The position numbers and the translations under genes are program-made. Of a stretch of DNA of 64,000 bases, positions 61,947 through 64,000 are shown piece after piece. Below the pieces are notes generated by a model. The model was not told where the DNA came from. It made no database searches and saw nothing but the letters and a program-made list of their open reading frames with translations. Position 1 is the first letter of the stretch. Each line of letters opens with the position of its first letter. This DNA is from Flavobacteriales bacterium (GTDB lineage Bacteria; Bacteroidota; Bacteroidia; Flavobacteriales; Flavobacteriaceae): assembly GCA_020635875.1 (NCBI GenBank), contig JACJYY010000004.1:1-64000 (forward strand). The letters run 5' to 3'.

Positions 61947-64000
61947 TAGAATATTACTAATCACGATTCTAGTTTGCTCTGGAATAATTTCTTACAGTCA
62001 AGATGTTGAAGGGTACGCATCAGCGGTATGGATGACGAGTTCGAACGGGACGTTTAATTCAAAGTTTTATAATGTGACATCAAATGATCGTGGTGGGTGG
62101 TCTGCTGGAGATCATGCTATTGATGGAACAGGAGGCAGTTGGAATAATGCTAGTAACTTATTTCATAATCAAAATTTAGGCACACATATATCTCAATCAG
62201 GAACCATTAATTTTAAAGGAGGAGAGGTAAAGACTATTCATAACTCATTAACACAAAATATTTGTGCCCCTCATATGCTTTATAGGATTAACAATGTTAC
62301 AGAAGGCACAACAGGTGGCTGGAATACGGTTGAATTACCTTTTAAGGTTAATTGTTCCAACCCTAGCCAATTTGGAGACTGGTTGGGGCAGTGTGATTCG
62401 GGACGACCTCAAGATGATTGGCAAAAATGGCATAAAAACGATTTAAATTTAGATTTATCTCAACAGAATGAGGGAGACTACCAGTTAGAAGTGCATTTTA
62501 GAATCAGAGGAGATAATAGTAGCACAGACCCAACATCTTGTAGTGTCATTGATTATATTAATGATGCTAACGAAGATGGAACAAGTGGTGATAATTATAT
62601 AGCAACTTTTAAGATATGTCCTAGTGCAAGTTTTGGTTCGTCTTCTAATCCTACTACCTGTGGAGGAAATGGTACAATTACAATGAATGTAGTAGGGGTA
62701 GCAGATGGTATATACAATAATACGAACTTTTATTACGGACCTGTTGTAGATGGGACAACTTTTGCTTCGGTAACAGTATCAAGTGGAGTAGCTACAATTA
62801 CTGCGCCTGCAGGTTCATATACTGACATAAGATATAATAAGACATCTGGATGTAGTCCTACTACAGGTTTTGATGTAACATTGTCGGATCCAGCTCCTCC
62901 AGCTGCTCCGACAGGAAGTGCAGCTCAAAGTTTTTGTAGCATTGATAGCCCAACTGTGGCGAACTTAAGCGCGACAGGTAACGACATAAAATGGTACGAT
63001 GCCGCTACAAATGGTACACAGTATGCTACCACAGATGCTTTAGTGAATGGAACAAGTTATTTTGCTTCTCAAACAGACGCTGTAACGGGGTGTGAAAGTG
63101 CTAGGCTAGAAGTAACAGTTACGATTGCAGATCCAGCTGCTCCTACAGGAGATGCAGCCCAAAGTTTTTGTAGTATAGATAATCCAACCGTCGCAAATTT
63201 AACAGCGACAGGAACATCTATTCAATGGTATGCTGCCGCCACAGGAGGTTCAGCCTTGGCAGGAGGAACAGCATTAACCACAGCGACAACTTATTATGCG
63301 AGTCAGACTGTCGGAGGTTGTGAAAGTGATACACGATTTGCGGTAGCCGTAACCATTGCCGATCCAGCGGCTCCAACTGGCGATGCTGCTCAGAGTTTTT
63401 GTAGTATTGATAATCCGACTGTAGCCAATTTGGTAGCTATGGGTACAAGCATTCAATGGTATGCTGCCGCCACAGGAGGTTCAGCCTTAGCAGGAGGAAC
63501 AGCATTAACCACAGCAACAACGTATTATGCGAGTCAGACCGTAGGAGGTTGTGAAAGTGATACTCGATTAGCAGTCTCTGTAACGGTTGCCGATCCGGCG
63601 GCTCCAACTGGCGATGCTGCTCAGAGTTTTTGTAGCATAGATAATCCAACAGTAGCCAATTTGGTAGCTACAGGTACAAGCATTCAATGGTATGCTGCTT
63701 CCACGGGAGGTTCTGCGTTATTAACTACAACTGGATTAAGTAATGGAACTACCTACTATGCTACTCAGACGGTAGGAGGATGTGAGAGTGATACACGATT
63801 TGCTGTAACTGTAACAATTGCTGATCCAGCCGCTCCAACAGGAAACGCTGCTCAAAGTTTTTGTAGTATAAACAATCCGACGGTGGCTAATTTAGCCGCT
63901 ACTGGAACCAATATTCAATGGTATGCTGCTGCTACAGGAGGTTCGGCCTTGGCAGGAGCAACGGCTTTAACTACAGCAACAACGTATTATGCTACTCAAA
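61933..64000 (+). CDS. Secreted multi-domain protein with tandem Ig-like repeats (partial)
   Basis: The gene runs off the window; 689 codons are visible from the ATG at 61933 (or 61939). A signal peptide (NRILLITILVCSGIISYS) is followed by about 300 residues with paired cysteines and no domain I know well, containing WMTSSNGTFNSKFYNV and DRGGWSAGDHAIDG. From about residue 320 there are tandem repeats of 77-78 residues, each with AAQSFCS, IQWYAAATGGSAL and VGGCESDTR. They resemble the Ig-like domains of large gliding-associated/T9SS-secreted proteins of Bacteroidota, so a C-terminal sorting domain beyond 64000 is expected. It overlaps the FAD gene. Confidence 0.82.
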   Translation, partial: MKMFNRILLITILVCSGIISYSQDVEGYASAVWMTSSNGTFNSKFYNVTSNDRGGWSAGDHAIDGTGGSWNNASNLFHNQNLGTHISQSGTINFKGGEVKTIHNSLTQNICAPHMLYRINNVTEGTTGGWNTVELPFKVNCSNPSQFGDWLGQCDSGRPQDDWQKWHKNDLNLDLSQQNEGDYQLEVHFRIRGDNSSTDPTSCSVIDYINDANEDGTSGDNYIATFKICPSASFGSSSNPTTCGGNGTITMNVVGVADGIYNNTNFYYGPVVDGTTFASVTVSSGVATITAPAGSYTDIRYNKTSGCSPTTGFDVTLSDPAPPAAPTGSAAQSFCSIDSPTVANLSATGNDIKWYDAATNGTQYATTDALVNGTSYFASQTDAVTGCESARLEVTVTIADPAAPTGDAAQSFCSIDNPTVANLTATGTSIQWYAAATGGSALAGGTALTTATTYYASQTVGGCESDTRFAVAVTIADPAAPTGDAAQSFCSIDNPTVANLVAMGTSIQWYAAATGGSALAGGTALTTATTYYASQTVGGCESDTRLAVSVTVADPAAPTGDAAQSFCSIDNPTVANLVATGTSIQWYAASTGGSALLTTTGLSNGTTYYATQTVGGCESDTRFAVTVTIADPAAPTGNAAQSFCSINNPTVANLAATGTNIQWYAAATGGSALAGATALTTATTYYATQ
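62893..64000 (+). repeat. Tandem 231-bp coding repeats (Ig-like modules)
   Basis: At least five copies, with the conserved AAQSFCS block starting near 62920, 63154, 63385, 63616 and 63847 (spacing 234, then 231, 231, 231 bases). The third and fourth copies are almost identical in DNA, including third codon positions, so they look recently duplicated or kept alike by recombination. The array continues past the window end. Confidence 0.92.

Noticed and set aside
62893..64000. Regularly spaced repeats considered as a CRISPR array
   Set aside because: The repeat unit is 231 bp, in frame within a coding sequence, with no short repeat-spacer pattern.

Overview
The window comes from a member of the Bacteroidota, most likely a Flavobacteriaceae species. 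The DNA is AT-rich, promoters match the TTG-N20-TAnnTTTG type, lipoprotein signals and parvulin-type chaperones are frequent, and a large secreted protein with tandem Ig-like repeats runs off the right end. It also carries the spoT-fur-purA-ostA gene order and bacillithiol and menaquinone genes. I recognise no species-specific marker. Nearly all of the DNA is coding, with short operons on both strands.

Layout. 0-9.7 kb: an S4 RNA-binding protein, then periplasmic folding factors (an FKBP-like lipoprotein with a calcium-type acidic tail and three parvulin/SurA-type proteins), a MoxR ATPase and aconitase B. 9.7-18 kb: an alpha-glucan phosphorylase-like protein that lacks the PLP lysine, two divergent geranylgeranyl-reductase-type flavoproteins, a beta-helix lipoprotein, a menaquinone/bacillithiol operon (thioesterase, menF, bshB1) and tRNA-His. 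18-27 kb: a seven-gene minus-strand operon, described below. 27-36.4 kb: a TauE permease, an NlpC/P60 hydrolase and a thiolase on the minus strand, then a plus-strand run of class IV aminotransferase, CorA, two MscS channels and a voltage-gated potassium channel, closed by an outer-membrane barrel protein. 36.5-41.7 kb: purM, then two insertion sequences and three tRNAs (Arg, Pro, Ser). 41.8-50 kb: TPR protein, class III aminotransferase, OstA-like protein, purA, Fur-family regulator and RelA/SpoT. 50-64 kb: glycosyltransferase, coaE, two-component system, tpiA, an ABC permease with tatC and kdsD, recQ, a large FAD protein and the start of the Ig-repeat protein.

The most interesting part is the operon at 18084-27037. 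In transcription order it encodes a class I (eukaryote/archaea-type) HMG-CoA reductase, a UbiA prenyltransferase, a phosphotransferase built like rifampin phosphotransferase (catalytic His domain last, no PEP barrel), a BtaA-like SAM:3-amino-3-carboxypropyltransferase, a dolichol/phytol-kinase-type membrane enzyme, a GNAT-like protein and an OleC-like adenylate-forming ligase. Five of the six gene junctions are ATGA overlaps and the sixth is an 8-base overlap, so the set looks translationally coupled. The content suggests an undescribed isoprenoid-based polar lipid or metabolite, perhaps with a homoserine-type head group. The two prenyl-reductase-type flavoproteins nearby could belong to the same chemistry. 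This is inference; the product is unknown.

Other points of note: an IS1634-type element flanked by a perfect 113-bp direct repeat; an IS1182-type element whose only good ATG is out of frame by one base; several genes whose start codon lies 4-6 bases after a perfect TAnnTTTG box, suggesting leaderless mRNAs; and a Fur-type regulator without the usual structural-zinc CxxC pairs.
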